From Microbacterium sp. (GTDB lineage: Bacteria; Actinomycetota; Actinomycetes; Actinomycetales; Microbacteriaceae): DNA of 31,007 bases. Shown here one piece after another: positions 16,666-24,210 of this stretch (positions are counted from its first letter, which is position 1; each line of letters opens with the position of its first letter). The notes under the pieces were generated by a model. The model saw only the letters and a program-made list of their open reading frames with translations, did no database searches and was not told the origin of the DNA. Position numbers and translations under genes: made by a program. The stretch spans positions 1-31,007 of the forward strand of contig DQHP01000098.1 in assembly GCA_003524435.1 (NCBI GenBank), written 5' to 3'.

Positions 16666-17958
16666 ATGCGTATTGCTGTTGTGGCCCTCGGAAAAATCGG
16701 GCTTCCCCTCGCCGTCCAGTTCGCCTCATCGGGGCATGACGTAATCGGCGTCGATGTTAATCCGAAGACCGTTGACTCCATTAACGCGGGGGTTGAGCCG
16801 TTTCCTGGTGAGGCAGAGCTGCAACAGAGACTGAGTGAACTGGTCCCAGCTGGCAAGCTGCGCGCGACCATCGATTACGCTGAGGCAATCCCAGGAGCAG
16901 ATGCCGTGGTACTGGTCGCCCCCGTTTTCGTAAACGACGAGACGTGGGAGCCGGACTTTAAGTACATGGACGCAGCGACGAAGTCGTTGGCTGCACATCT
17001 CACCCCAGGAACTCTCGTGTCGTACGAGACGACCCTTCCGGTCGGCACCACCCGCAACCGGTGGAAGCCGATGCTGGAAGAGGGATCAGGCCTTCAAGAG
17101 GGCGAGGACTTCTATCTTGCCTACTCTCCGGAGAGAGTACTTACCGGTCGTGTCTTTGCTGACCTGCGCAAGTATCCGAAGCTGATCGGTGCGTTGTCGG
17201 AAGATGGCGGCCGACGTGCTCGGGAGTTCTATGAGGCCGTTTTGCAGTTCGACGAACGGCCCGACCTTCCTCGCGCCAATGGAGTGTGGGACCTCGGCAC
17301 AACTGAGGCATCAGAGATGGCGAAGCTTGCCGAGACGACGTACCGAGATGTGAACATTGGGTTGGCGAACCAGTTCGGGCTATTTGCCGCCGCGAATGGG
17401 ATCGACGTCCACAAAGTTATTGAGGCGTGCAATTCACAGCCGTACAGTCACATTCATCGCCCGGGGATCGCCGTGGGAGGGCACTGCATTCCGGTGTATC
17501 CCCGTCTCTACCTGGCAACCGACCCTGATGCGGACATCGTCCGCGTTGCGCGTCAGCTGAACGCATCGATGCCCGAGCGGCTTGTGTCGCAGGCTGCGAA
17601 CCTGCTCGGTGATCTCACTGGGCTGCGTGCCGTCGTGCTCGGCGCGGCATATCGCGGGGGAGTGAAAGAAACAGCGTTCTCGGGAGTCTTCCCCACCGTC
17701 GCTGCGCTAAAAGAGCGTGGTGCCCAAGTTGTCGTCCACGACCCGCTCTACACCGATGCTGAGCTGGCGGGACTGGGGTTTGAGCCTTACCGTCTCGGCG
17801 GAACGGTCGACGTCGCGATCTTGCAGACTGATCACGCCGCTTACCGTGAGCTGACCCCGGAACAATTGCCCGGTATCAAGCTGCTCGTGGACGGGCGTGC
17901 CACCACAAATGCGGAAGTGTGGGCCGGAATTCCTCGAATGGTCGTCGGGGCTGCCTGA
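16666..17958 (+). CDS. UDP-sugar 6-dehydrogenase (WbpA/WecC family)
   Basis: This 430-residue nucleotide-sugar dehydrogenase has an N-terminal NAD-binding Rossmann fold (VVALGKIGLPLAVQFAS), the middle-domain motif YSPERVLTGRV, EMAKLAETTYRDVNIGLAN, and the catalytic-Cys block AVGGHCIPVYP. It oxidises C6 of a UDP-HexNAc to the uronic acid with two NAD+. Two readings are possible: UDP-GlcNAc as substrate (WbpA role, feeding the B-E-D genes) or UDP-ManNAc (WecC role, after the epimerase). The first Gly of the usual GxGxxG motif is Ala here (A-L-G-K-I-G), which may be normal for this branch. The start is the ATG at 16666, with TAGAAT 7 nt upstream and no Shine-Dalgarno site. It is divergent from the acyltransferase, with 64 bp between them. 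Confidence 0.91.
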   Translation: MRIAVVALGKIGLPLAVQFASSGHDVIGVDVNPKTVDSINAGVEPFPGEAELQQRLSELVPAGKLRATIDYAEAIPGADAVVLVAPVFVNDETWEPDFKYMDAATKSLAAHLTPGTLVSYETTLPVGTTRNRWKPMLEEGSGLQEGEDFYLAYSPERVLTGRVFADLRKYPKLIGALSEDGGRRAREFYEAVLQFDERPDLPRANGVWDLGTTEASEMAKLAETTYRDVNIGLANQFGLFAAANGIDVHKVIEACNSQPYSHIHRPGIAVGGHCIPVYPRLYLATDPDADIVRVARQLNASMPERLVSQAANLLGDLTGLRAVVLGAAYRGGVKETAFSGVFPTVAALKERGAQVVVHDPLYTDAELAGLGFEPYRLGGTVDVAILQTDHAAYRELTPEQLPGIKLLVDGRATTNAEVWAGIPRMVVGAA

Positions 17959-17959
17959 G

Positions 17960-17979
17960 TTGTAGCTGAACGGCTACGA
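17960..17979 (+). terminator. Small hairpin between the dehydrogenase gene and glf
   Basis: TTGTAGC pairs with GCTACGA (7 bp, one G-U) around a 6-nt loop, directly after the dehydrogenase stop. No T-tract follows. It could weaken read-through into glf. Confidence 0.25.
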
Positions 17980-18001
17980 AGGTCTTCGTTTGCTGCGCAG
18001 A

Positions 18002-18007
18002 TAGGAT
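18002..18007 (+). promoter_or_regulatory. glf: -10-like hexamer TAGGAT before glf
   Basis: The hexamer ends 7 nt before the ATG at 18015 and there is no convincing Shine-Dalgarno site, so glf would have a leaderless transcript separate from the dehydrogenase gene 56 bp upstream. Confidence 0.5.
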
Positions 18008-18014
18008 TGCAGGC

Positions 18015-19151
18015 ATGGATCTCCTCATTGTCGGGTCGGGTTTCTTCGGCCTCACCATTGCTGAGCGCGCGGCGAACGCCGGACGCAAAGTCACTGTTAT
18101 CGAACGTCGCTCGCACATCGGCGGCAACGCCTACAGTGAGGCAGAGCCAGAGACCGGTATTGAAGTGCACCGTTACGGTGCACATCTCTTCCACACCTCC
18201 AATGCGACAGTGTGGGAGTACGTCAACCGCTTCACCACTTTCACGAGCTATCAGCACCGCGTCTATACGAACCACCAGAGCGTCGTCTACCCGATGCCGG
18301 TGACTCTGGGCACGATCAACCAGTTCTTCCAGGCGGCGTACACTCCTGATGAGGCCCGTGCGCTTATCAAAGAGCAGGCCGGCGAATTCGATGTCAAGAC
18401 CGCGGCGAACTTCGAGGAGAAGGGCATCGCGCTGGTCGGGCGCCCTTTGTTCGAAGCATTCTTCCGTGACTACACCGCGAAGCAGTGGCAGACCGACCCG
18501 CACAAGCTCTCTGGCGATATCGTCAGCCGTCTTCCTGTGCGCTATAACTACGACAACCGCTACTTCAGCGACACCTGGGAAGGCCTGCCCACCGACGGCT
18601 ACACAGCGTGGCTGGAGCGGATGGCAGAGAACCCCAATATTGATGTGAAGCTGAACGTCGACTTCTTTGATGAGTCGCAACCGCTGAACCGCAAGGCGCT
18701 GGTCGGACAGGTGCCGATTGTGTACACGGGGCCAGTCGACCGTTACTTCGACTACTCCGAGGGCGAGCTCAGCTGGCGCACGCTCGACTTCGAGCAGGAA
18801 GTTCTTAACATCGGAGACTTCCAGGGCACGCCGGTTATGAATTACCCGGACCTCGACGTTCCCTTCACCCGGATCCACGAGTTCAAGCACTTCCACCCCG
18901 AACGCAAGGACGTGTACCCGACGGATAAGACCGTCATCATGCGCGAGTTCTCCCGCTTCGCTGAGAAGACGGATGAGCCTTACTACCCGGTGAACACGGA
19001 CTCTGACCGAGAAGGCCTCTTGGCGTATCGCGAGCTGCAGAAGGGCGAGAAGGACGTTCACTTCGGCGGACGCCTAGGAACGTACCAATATCTCGACATG
19101 CATATGGCCATCGGCTCGGCGCTGTCGATGTGGAACAACACTCTCTCCTAG
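18015..19151 (+). CDS. glf: UDP-galactopyranose mutase
   Basis: This 378-residue FAD enzyme interconverts UDP-galactopyranose and UDP-galactofuranose, the donor for galactofuran. It has the FAD dinucleotide motif GSGFFG (8-13) with the acidic end of strand two at VIERR, then IGGNAY. The family blocks HRYGAHLFHT and FRDYTAKQWQTDP follow, and the C-terminal YPVNTDSDREGLLAYREL and GGRLGTYQYLDMHMAIGSAL are also typical. Length matches bacterial Glf. The ATG at 18015 has TAGGAT 7 nt upstream and no clear Shine-Dalgarno site. The neighbours, wzm/wzt downstream and two galactofuranosyltransferase-like genes on the other strand, show what the product is for. Confidence 0.97.
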   Translation: MDLLIVGSGFFGLTIAERAANAGRKVTVIERRSHIGGNAYSEAEPETGIEVHRYGAHLFHTSNATVWEYVNRFTTFTSYQHRVYTNHQSVVYPMPVTLGTINQFFQAAYTPDEARALIKEQAGEFDVKTAANFEEKGIALVGRPLFEAFFRDYTAKQWQTDPHKLSGDIVSRLPVRYNYDNRYFSDTWEGLPTDGYTAWLERMAENPNIDVKLNVDFFDESQPLNRKALVGQVPIVYTGPVDRYFDYSEGELSWRTLDFEQEVLNIGDFQGTPVMNYPDLDVPFTRIHEFKHFHPERKDVYPTDKTVIMREFSRFAEKTDEPYYPVNTDSDREGLLAYRELQKGEKDVHFGGRLGTYQYLDMHMAIGSALSMWNNTLS

Positions 19152-19154
19152 GAT
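19149..19154 (+). promoter_or_regulatory. wzm: -10-like hexamer TAGGAT before wzm
   Basis: The same hexamer as before glf, with the same 7-nt distance to the GTG at 19162, overlaps the glf stop codon. It could be a second promoter that drives the exporter alone, or chance, since a stop TAG followed by GAT is common. Confidence 0.3.
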
Positions 19155-19161
19155 CAGAGCT

Positions 19162-19962
19162 GTGAGTCACACTGCTGTTGGGGCGCCGGGCACGCCCCGG
19201 CGGTACCTACATTCGCTTTGGTTATTGTCTGCACGTGACCTTAAGGTTCGCTACGCCACGAGCTGGCTGGGCTACCTATGGTCTGTCCTTGACCCCCTTG
19301 TGATGGGCGCGATCTACTGGTTCGTGTTCACCCAGGTGTTTAATCGCGGCAGTATCGGCGAAGAGCCGTACGTGGTCTTCCTCGTGCTCGCATTGCTGCC
19401 CTGGGTGTGGTTCAACACATCGGTGGCTGACTTCACACGTGCTTTCCGCAGGGACGCGCGACTCGTGCGATCGACATCGATACCGCGTTCGATCTGGATC
19501 AACCGCATCGTACTGAGCAAGGGGCTGGAGTTCCTCTTCGCTATCCCGGTCCTCGTTCTTTTCATGCTCTTGAACGCCGACCGGCTCACCGTTGGCTGGT
19601 CGCTGCTGTGGTTCCCGGTTGCTGTAATTCTGCAGACGATGTTGCTCGTCGGCTTGGGTCTGCTGGTCGCACCGCTCTGCGTGCTTTATTCAGACCTGGA
19701 GCGTACGACTGCTCTGATTCTTCGAGCGCTCTTCTACGCGTCTCCGGTGATCTACAGCGTCAATAATCTGCCAGCACCCTTCGACACACTTGGGGCATTT
19801 AATCCGCTCGCAGGAATCTTCACTCTCTATCGCGTGGGTTTCTTCCCTGACCAGTGGCATACGACAACCATCCTGATCAGCGTCGTCATGACACTTTTGA
19901 TCTTTGTCCTCGGACTCTGGGTTTTCCGGTCTCTCGAGCGTTCTGTGCTGAAGGAGCTGTGA
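19162..19962 (+). CDS. wzm: ABC polysaccharide exporter, permease subunit
   Basis: This 266-residue protein is an ABC-2 type permease with six predicted helices. It opens with the family-typical LWLLSARDLKVRYATSWLGYLWSVLDPL and has the conserved amphipathic region FRRDARLVRSTSIPRSIW. It belongs to the Wzm/TagG group, which exports lipid-linked polysaccharide that is already polymerised in the cytoplasm. With glf and galactofuranosyltransferases nearby, the cargo is probably a galactofuran-type chain, as for the mycobacterial Wzm (established for that genus, inferred here). The GTG at 19162 lies 10 nt after the glf stop. Its TGA overlaps the wzt start (ATGA). Confidence 0.92.
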   Translation: MSHTAVGAPGTPRRYLHSLWLLSARDLKVRYATSWLGYLWSVLDPLVMGAIYWFVFTQVFNRGSIGEEPYVVFLVLALLPWVWFNTSVADFTRAFRRDARLVRSTSIPRSIWINRIVLSKGLEFLFAIPVLVLFMLLNADRLTVGWSLLWFPVAVILQTMLLVGLGLLVAPLCVLYSDLERTTALILRALFYASPVIYSVNNLPAPFDTLGAFNPLAGIFTLYRVGFFPDQWHTTTILISVVMTLLIFVLGLWVFRSLERSVLKEL

Positions 19963-20696
19963 TGACGGCAGCGATCGAGGTAGACGGGCTAGGGGTGCGC
20001 TTTCGCCGCAACCGGCGCGGACGTCGTAGCTTCAAAGATCTCTTTGCTGGTGCCTCGCGCCGAAATCGTCCTGGCGAGTTCTGGGCACTGCGTGATGTGT
20101 CGTTCAGCGTTGAGTCGGGGGAGTCGATCGGCGTGGTCGGACGAAATGGGCAAGGCAAATCTACTTTGCTGCGGCTCGTCGCCGGGGTTCTGCTCTCTGA
20201 CGAAGGCTCAGTTGCTGTCAATGGCGGTGTCGCACCGTTGATCGAGATCACGGGTGGTTTTGTTGGTGATCTCACTGTGCGTGAGAATGTGCGCCTGACC
20301 GCCGGGTTGCATGGAATGTCGAAGGCGGAGATTGCGCACCGCTACGACGGCATGATTGCCTTCGCCGAGCTGGAAGACTTTCAAGAGACTCCGTACAAGC
20401 ACCTGTCGAATGGCATGAAAGTGCGGCTTGCGTTCTCAGTCGTCTCGCAGCTGAACGAACCGATCTTGCTCGTCGATGAGGTTCTCGCAGTAGGCGATAA
20501 AGCATTTCGTGAGAAATGCTATAAGCGTATCGACGAGCTGCTCGCCGAAGGGCGCACACTGTTCTTTGTCAGCCACAACGAGCGCGACCTTCGCCGGTTC
20601 TGCACGCGCGGCTTGTATCTGAACAAGGGCGCTCTCGTGCTGGATGCCGAGATCAATGAGGTTCTTGACCGCTACAACGCAGACTCCGCCGCCTAG
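19962..20696 (+). CDS. wzt: ABC polysaccharide exporter, ATPase subunit
   Basis: This 244-residue ATPase has Walker A GRNGQGKST (60-68), a signature region LSNGMKVRLAF (148-158) that lacks the canonical LSGGQ in the way typical of Wzt/TagH, Walker B PILLVDEVLAVGD (167-179) and the switch His in FVSHNERD. The protein ends soon after the nucleotide-binding domain. The C-terminal carbohydrate-binding domain of O9a-type Wzt is absent, as in the short mycobacterial type, so export should not depend on recognising a capped chain end. I chose the ATG at 19962 because it has AAGGAG at 19951-19956; a GTG one codon earlier is possible. It ends tail-to-tail with the next minus-strand gene, overlapping it by 4 bp. 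Confidence 0.93.
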   Translation: MTAAIEVDGLGVRFRRNRRGRRSFKDLFAGASRRNRPGEFWALRDVSFSVESGESIGVVGRNGQGKSTLLRLVAGVLLSDEGSVAVNGGVAPLIEITGGFVGDLTVRENVRLTAGLHGMSKAEIAHRYDGMIAFAELEDFQETPYKHLSNGMKVRLAFSVVSQLNEPILLVDEVLAVGDKAFREKCYKRIDELLAEGRTLFFVSHNERDLRRFCTRGLYLNKGALVLDAEINEVLDRYNADSAA

Positions 20697-21298
20697 AGCC
20701 CGACGAGGGCACGAAGGTCATTTAAAGCGACTGTTGCGCTGTCTAGCGCCGCCTGGGTTCCGGATCCACTTTCAACCGCAGAACGCAGAGCGCCCAGTTT
20801 TGCGGCGTATTGGTCCACTGCCGCATACCACTTCGAGCTGATTGAACTTGGCGCGGCAGCATCCGAAAGCCGCCCTGCGTCCTGTTGCAAACTATCGACA
20901 ATCTGTGCTGCCTCCTGACCATTAGAGTCGGCTACAAACCCGAGACCTGTGGCTGCGTCATCGAGCCTCGGTTGCACCTGTTCGGCGAACGACGAGATAT
21001 CGGGATCAGGAACCGGAGGCGGGGTGGGCTGCGGGGGGTCGGTAGGCGTCGGCGTTGCCGTCGGTGTCAGAGTTGGTGTGGGAGTCGCCGTAGGAGTCGG
21101 TGTCGCGGTGGCTGGTGCCGAATCGGTCGGCGTGGGAGTCGGGCCCGGCTTGCCGTCACGCGGAATCACAAAGAACAGCACCACGGCGACGATCGCCAGC
21201 GCGGCGATGGCGAGGCCGACGATGAGCCAGATACGGCCCTTATTGCTCTTTTTCTCGGGGAACACCCACACTGCTTCGGGCTGGTGCTCGTCGCTCAT
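20693..21298 (-). CDS. Membrane-anchored protein with Pro/Thr-rich linker, unknown function
   Basis: I do not recognise this 201-residue protein. A short charged N-terminus (1-22) is followed by one membrane helix (about 23-45), then a linker of TPTPT-like repeats (about 52-98), then a domain of about 100 residues that looks wholly helical (from DISSFAEQVQPRLDD to the end). There is no Cys and no obvious catalytic motif. The topology should put the linker and the helical domain outside the cell, where the linker could span the wall. Its ATG overlaps the stop of the upstream GlfT1-like gene (TAATG), so it is probably translated together with the galactofuranosyltransferases. A wall- or polymer-binding, spacing or scaffold role is only a guess. 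Confidence 0.85.
   Translation of the reverse strand: MSDEHQPEAVWVFPEKKSNKGRIWLIVGLAIAALAIVAVVLFFVIPRDGKPGPTPTPTDSAPATATPTPTATPTPTLTPTATPTPTDPPQPTPPPVPDPDISSFAEQVQPRLDDAATGLGFVADSNGQEAAQIVDSLQQDAGRLSDAAAPSSISSKWYAAVDQYAAKLGALRSAVESGSGTQAALDSATVALNDLRALVGL
21005..21145 (-). repeat. Low-complexity repeat coding for the Pro/Thr-rich linker
   Basis: About 140 bp of degenerate 6-bp units (GTCGGN-like on the + strand) encode the TPTPT-type linker of the gene at 20693-21298. Units are imperfect and in frame, which is the pattern of a protein-level repeat, and it may expand or contract by slippage in multiples of six bases. Confidence 0.85.
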
Positions 21299-22260
21299 TA
21301 TTTCTCCAATGCCGGCATGGGCTGCCAGGTGCGATCCCGGCCGATCTTCCCGCCCTCACGGACGCCACGGAACAGATTACTGGTACCGCGAACCGTACGC
21401 TCGACGAAGACGAGACGGATGAGTTCTTTGAAGAACGTCGCTGTTGTACCGAGACCAAACAACACGGGGTTGTAGGCACCGTGCACGCGATAATAATGCT
21501 TGAGGAATGCACGATTGCGCATGATGTAGAACCGATATGCGTTGCTCGAGGCGTTCATATGACGCACGCCCATGTCCCACTGCTTGATCTCGCGCGTGCG
21601 ACGCAGCACGAACTCATTGACGATGACGGCGGTGGTCAACCGCGAAGCCAGCCAGCCGTACATCTGGTCATCCCAATAGATGAAGAAGCGCGGGTCGGGG
21701 AGCCCGATCTGCTTGACGATAGAGCGGTGGATGAACATGCCCTCGAAGCATCCGCTGTTCATCTCTTTAAACCCAGAGTCGTCAAAACCTGCTGGCGCGA
21801 ACGGAATGGGGATGCCCATGCGGTCGGCGATGCGGTACTGCCAATAGAATTCGCTGCCGTCGTAATCAAAGCGACGACCCTGGATGCTCTTGAATCGAGG
21901 CGTCCACTTGCCCATGCGGGCGAGACCTTCAGGAAGGACTTCGACATCGTCGTCCATCATCCAGATCCACTCGCTGCCGAGTTCGTACGCAGTGCGCATG
22001 CCCTCGCTGAAACCGCCTGAGCCACCCGTGTTCGCCTCGAGCCTGCGGTAGACGATCTCAGTGCCGATGCTCTCGCGGAACGACTCAACGACCTCGGTCG
22101 TGTCATCAGCCGAGGCGTTATCGATAATGACGACGTGGCCCGGCTTCGGGTCCATTGTTGTGATGCTTGTGAGGAGCCGGGTAAGCAGGCGCGACCTGTT
22201 GAACGTGACGATAACAATCGTCGCTGTTTTCGGATCGAAAGCAGCGGATGCCGCGGTCAT
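21298..22260 (-). CDS. glfT1: Glycosyltransferase family 2, GlfT1-like galactofuranosyltransferase
   Basis: This 320-residue GT-A enzyme has TIVIVTFNRSRLLTRLL at the start, the NASADDTTEVV stretch, ANTGGSGGF (76-84), the metal-binding MMDDDVE (101-107) and YWDDQMYGWLASR (195-207), whose Asp pair is where galactofuranosyltransferases have their base. The TGGSGGF/DDD/WDD pattern is the one shared by GlfT1 and GlfT2. Size is close to mycobacterial GlfT1, which puts the first galactofuranose residues on the lipid-linked primer. It overlaps GlfT2 by ATGA, with AGGAGAAGG just upstream of its ATG at 22260. An ATG 27 nt further upstream is less likely. A rhamnosyltransferase role remains possible. 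Confidence 0.86.
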   Translation of the reverse strand: MTAASAAFDPKTATIVIVTFNRSRLLTRLLTSITTMDPKPGHVVIIDNASADDTTEVVESFRESIGTEIVYRRLEANTGGSGGFSEGMRTAYELGSEWIWMMDDDVEVLPEGLARMGKWTPRFKSIQGRRFDYDGSEFYWQYRIADRMGIPIPFAPAGFDDSGFKEMNSGCFEGMFIHRSIVKQIGLPDPRFFIYWDDQMYGWLASRLTTAVIVNEFVLRRTREIKQWDMGVRHMNASSNAYRFYIMRNRAFLKHYYRVHGAYNPVLFGLGTTATFFKELIRLVFVERTVRGTSNLFRGVREGGKIGRDRTWQPMPALEK

Positions 22261-24167
22261 GCCTTCTCCTCGAAGATCTGCTGCCAAGACTGGGGTGAGA
22301 CGAGGTCGGGAAGCGCCTGTCGATACTGCTTCTGAAGCTCGGGCCAGCGCCGTTCAAGCTCGCGATGCAGGCGCACCGTCTCGCGGAGCATCCGCCGGTA
22401 TTTTGCACGATCTCGTGTGTAGATGTTTTTGCCTGAGCCATCCGCCGTGCTGACCAAGGCGCTGTCGAAGACGGGGAGGCGCCACCAATGGGCATCCTCT
22501 TTACCGAACTCAACTTCGGGCTGAGCGACGTTTACCGGATTCGGCTTATGCATCCAGTGCGCAACCAGGGTAGAGAGCGTGAACCAACGCAGTTTCAGCC
22601 TTTTGGGGTTGTCGAGGTTGTTTCTCGTCAGTTGTGTATACACGCGTCGCCCGTGACGAGAATGCAACACCGTCGAGGGATCGCGATGCACCACGGTCTC
22701 TGGATACTCTGCAGCAAGGGCACGCGCGGCAGGCATTGCCGTGGCGAGGTTCTTGCGCATGTGAGCGGGGCCCGACAGAACATCGCGAAGCGCCTGCGCC
22801 CTCAAGGCCACCGGGTAATATTGCATCATCATAAGGTGCTTCAGGTCAACGCGGCGGCTGTGTGTGAGCAGGCGACCGCCACGGGGAACTTCTGAGTGCA
22901 AGAGCCCAGCGACGATCCGGTTGCGGGCATGAAAGTACGCCTGCCAGTCGATCGAGTCATCCTTGTTGACCCACGACACGTGCCAGAGCGCCACGCCGGG
23001 CATCGACACCGTGGGGAAGCCCGCCTCACCCGCGCGCAGGCAGAACTCGGCGTCGTCCCATTTGATGAATGCCGGCAGCGAAAGGCCGACCTTGCGAATG
23101 GCGTCCAGCGGGATCAGGCACATCCACCAGCCGTTGTAATCGGCATCCATCCGCATGTGCAGCAACTTCGACTGGCGCAGATTAGAAGCACCGAAATCGT
23201 GCGGCATCTTCTCGTGGTACAGGTTGCGCCACATGAACGGGGCATCGTCGACGACTTCGGCCCAGCCGTGCAGCTTCGGTCGGTCAAGCAGATCGAACAT
23301 GTGGCCGCCGACCAAGATCGGATTCGTGGCGTACTGTCCGAAGACGATCGAACGTCGAAGCGATTCTGGCTCGATACGCACATCGTCATCAAGCAGCTGC
23401 ACGAAGTCGCTCTCGGGCCTCTGCAGCGTCTCGTGCATCGCACGCGCGAAGCCGCCGGAGCCGCCCAGGTTTGGCTGGCGGATCACCTGGAGCGTCTCGC
23501 CCAGGTCCTTCGCGACCTCGTCATAACCGTCCTGCTCAGCGACCAGCTGTGTGCCCTGGTCGATGAGGAAGATACGGTCAACGAACTCGAGCGCATCCGG
23601 AGAAGCCGCAAGCGCCTGAAGCGTCTCGACGCAGTAATCGGGCTTGTTGTACGTGGTGATGCCCAAAGACGCTTTGCCGGTGCGAGCTGGATCCTGTTCG
23701 GTGGTCCACTCAGCTCCACGGAGAACTGCTTGCTTTTCATCGGCGACGACGTCGAACCAGAGCCATCCGCCATCGCTGTACTGCGTGAGCGCGAGATCGA
23801 AATCGGTTGTCGTTTCACCGCTGACTTCGCGGTCATCGACGCGCTGGCGTACCCCAGAACCGTTAGAGCGGTAGACGAGAATCGTCGCAGGGCCAGTGGT
23901 GTGCACGGTGAGGCGTACTTGGCGAATGCTCGTCCAGTGCTGCCAGTATGACGCAGGGAAAGCATTGAAGTAGGTGCCGAATGACACGCGCCGTCCGGAG
24001 ACGATTCGTGCGCTGTTGCGGCTGAGAATGTTGCCCAGGTGCGCGCGATTAGAGACGCGCACCGGCTCTTCGCCGATGACAGACCACGTTTCCGGGTCGG
24101 CATACAGCGGCAGCAGGTCGGGGTCGCGATCGAGTGGGAAGACGACGTTCTGCAGGACGTGTGTCAC
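22257..24167 (-). CDS. glfT2: Galactofuranosyltransferase GlfT2-like, galactan polymerase
   Basis: This 636-residue protein is almost exactly the length of the mycobacterial enzyme. An N-terminal beta-rich domain (about 1-160) precedes a GT-A domain with LGITTYNKPDYC (168-179), NLGGSGGFARAM (233-244), the metal-binding LLDDDVRIE (258-266), GWW (346-348), KWDDAEF (369-375), WH (395-396) and YFHARN (411-416). A helical C-terminal region follows. The numbering of the key residues nearly equals that of mycobacterial GlfT2 as I remember it. The family extends galactofuran by alternating links from UDP-galactofuranose. The start is a GTG at 24167, with GGAG about 8 nt upstream. It probably heads an operon with the GlfT1-like and PT-linker genes. 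Confidence 0.94.
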   Translation of the reverse strand: MTHVLQNVVFPLDRDPDLLPLYADPETWSVIGEEPVRVSNRAHLGNILSRNSARIVSGRRVSFGTYFNAFPASYWQHWTSIRQVRLTVHTTGPATILVYRSNGSGVRQRVDDREVSGETTTDFDLALTQYSDGGWLWFDVVADEKQAVLRGAEWTTEQDPARTGKASLGITTYNKPDYCVETLQALAASPDALEFVDRIFLIDQGTQLVAEQDGYDEVAKDLGETLQVIRQPNLGGSGGFARAMHETLQRPESDFVQLLDDDVRIEPESLRRSIVFGQYATNPILVGGHMFDLLDRPKLHGWAEVVDDAPFMWRNLYHEKMPHDFGASNLRQSKLLHMRMDADYNGWWMCLIPLDAIRKVGLSLPAFIKWDDAEFCLRAGEAGFPTVSMPGVALWHVSWVNKDDSIDWQAYFHARNRIVAGLLHSEVPRGGRLLTHSRRVDLKHLMMMQYYPVALRAQALRDVLSGPAHMRKNLATAMPAARALAAEYPETVVHRDPSTVLHSRHGRRVYTQLTRNNLDNPKRLKLRWFTLSTLVAHWMHKPNPVNVAQPEVEFGKEDAHWWRLPVFDSALVSTADGSGKNIYTRDRAKYRRMLRETVRLHRELERRWPELQKQYRQALPDLVSPQSWQQIFEEKA

Positions 24168-24187
24168 GTAGAGATCTCCGAGATTAC

Positions 24188-24210
24188 TTCGCCCCGCCCG
24201 AGCGGGCGAA
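24188..24210 (-). terminator. Hairpin between the ligase pair and glfT2
   Basis: TTCGCCC and GGGCGAA form 7-bp arms around 9 nt, with an alternative compact CGCCC-GAGC-GGGCG stem inside. It lies in the 120-bp gap (24168-24287) and could end the ligase transcript before glfT2. There is no T-tract in the direction of transcription, so this is tentative. A TAATCT hexamer on the minus strand at 24186-24181 may belong to a glfT2 promoter. Confidence 0.35.

Noticed and set aside
16602..16871. An N-terminal extension of the acyltransferase gene
   Set aside because: The extra 90 residues have no hydrophobic or family character and lie antisense to the dehydrogenase start. The GTG at 16601 fits both homology and the promoter.
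17841..19061. A 406-codon minus-strand open frame across the dehydrogenase end and glf
   Set aside because: glf is unmistakable on the plus strand. The antisense frame has the Val/Arg/Leu bias of a codon shadow and no start context.
21005..21145. A short-unit repeat that could suggest a CRISPR array or a satellite
   Set aside because: Units are about 6 bp, imperfect and kept in frame, and they encode a Pro/Thr linker. There are no spacers.
22896..23951. A 351-codon plus-strand open frame inside glfT2
   Set aside because: It lies wholly within glfT2, which has all catalytic motifs. The plus-strand translation has no recognisable domain.
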